DNA from: Candidatus Hydrogenedentota bacterium
Lineage (GTDB): Bacteria > Hydrogenedentota > Hydrogenedentia > Hydrogenedentiales > CAITNO01
Length of the DNA: 5,251 bases
Assembly (NCBI GenBank): GCA_903922535.1
Contig: CAIXUF010000821.1
Location: 1 to 5,251 of the forward strand
Direction: 5' to 3'
Each line of letters begins with the position of its first letter. Position 1 is the first letter of the stretch. A model generated the notes under the pieces. That model had not been told where the DNA came from and did no database searches. It saw nothing but the letters and a program-made list of their open reading frames with translations. Below, in pieces: positions 1-5,251 of this stretch. The position numbers were made by a program, and so were the translations under genes.

Positions 1-1
1 G

Positions 2-5251
<5,250 letters not shown>

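Overview
The whole window is the interior of one very large protein-coding gene on the + strand. Reading from base 2 (base 1 is the last base of the previous codon), 1750 consecutive codons contain no stop, and neither the start nor the stop of the gene lies inside the window. Residue numbers below count from the codon at base 2. No RNA gene, promoter, terminator, insertion sequence or CRISPR array is visible, and no intergenic stretch exists.

The product reads as a secreted or cell-surface mosaic protein made almost entirely of beta-rich modules. In order: the end of a right-handed parallel beta-helix with its conserved tail (1-117); a HYR module (119-203); a DUF5011-type Ig-like module (204-284); a CARDB-like module (288-408); a chain of Ig-like modules (409-719); a carboxypeptidase-regulatory-like module (720-802); a block with conserved W-T-V-x-P-T and ETNVPAPVV motifs (803-960); a Gly-rich and Cys-rich hinge (965-1003); a long conserved region that I recognise from other giant bacterial proteins but cannot name (1012-1420); a second DUF5011-type module (1424-1500); a 'GAMWKLDNG' beta-sandwich module (1502-1580); a PASTA-like module (1582-1643); and tandem HYR repeats of 80 residues that run off the right edge (1644 onward).

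The DNA is GC-rich with strong G/C preference at third codon positions, which supports the frame and also explains long spurious open frames on the opposite strand. The combination of beta-helix tail, HYR, DUF5011, GAMWKLDNG and PASTA modules in one giant secreted protein suggests an environmental bacterium with many such surface proteins, for example the Planctomycetota/Verrucomicrobiota/Lentisphaerota group or Hydrogenedentota. This placement is an inference from domain style and is weak. No enzymatic active site is recognised; an adhesive, scaffold or glycan-binding role outside the cell is the most plausible reading.
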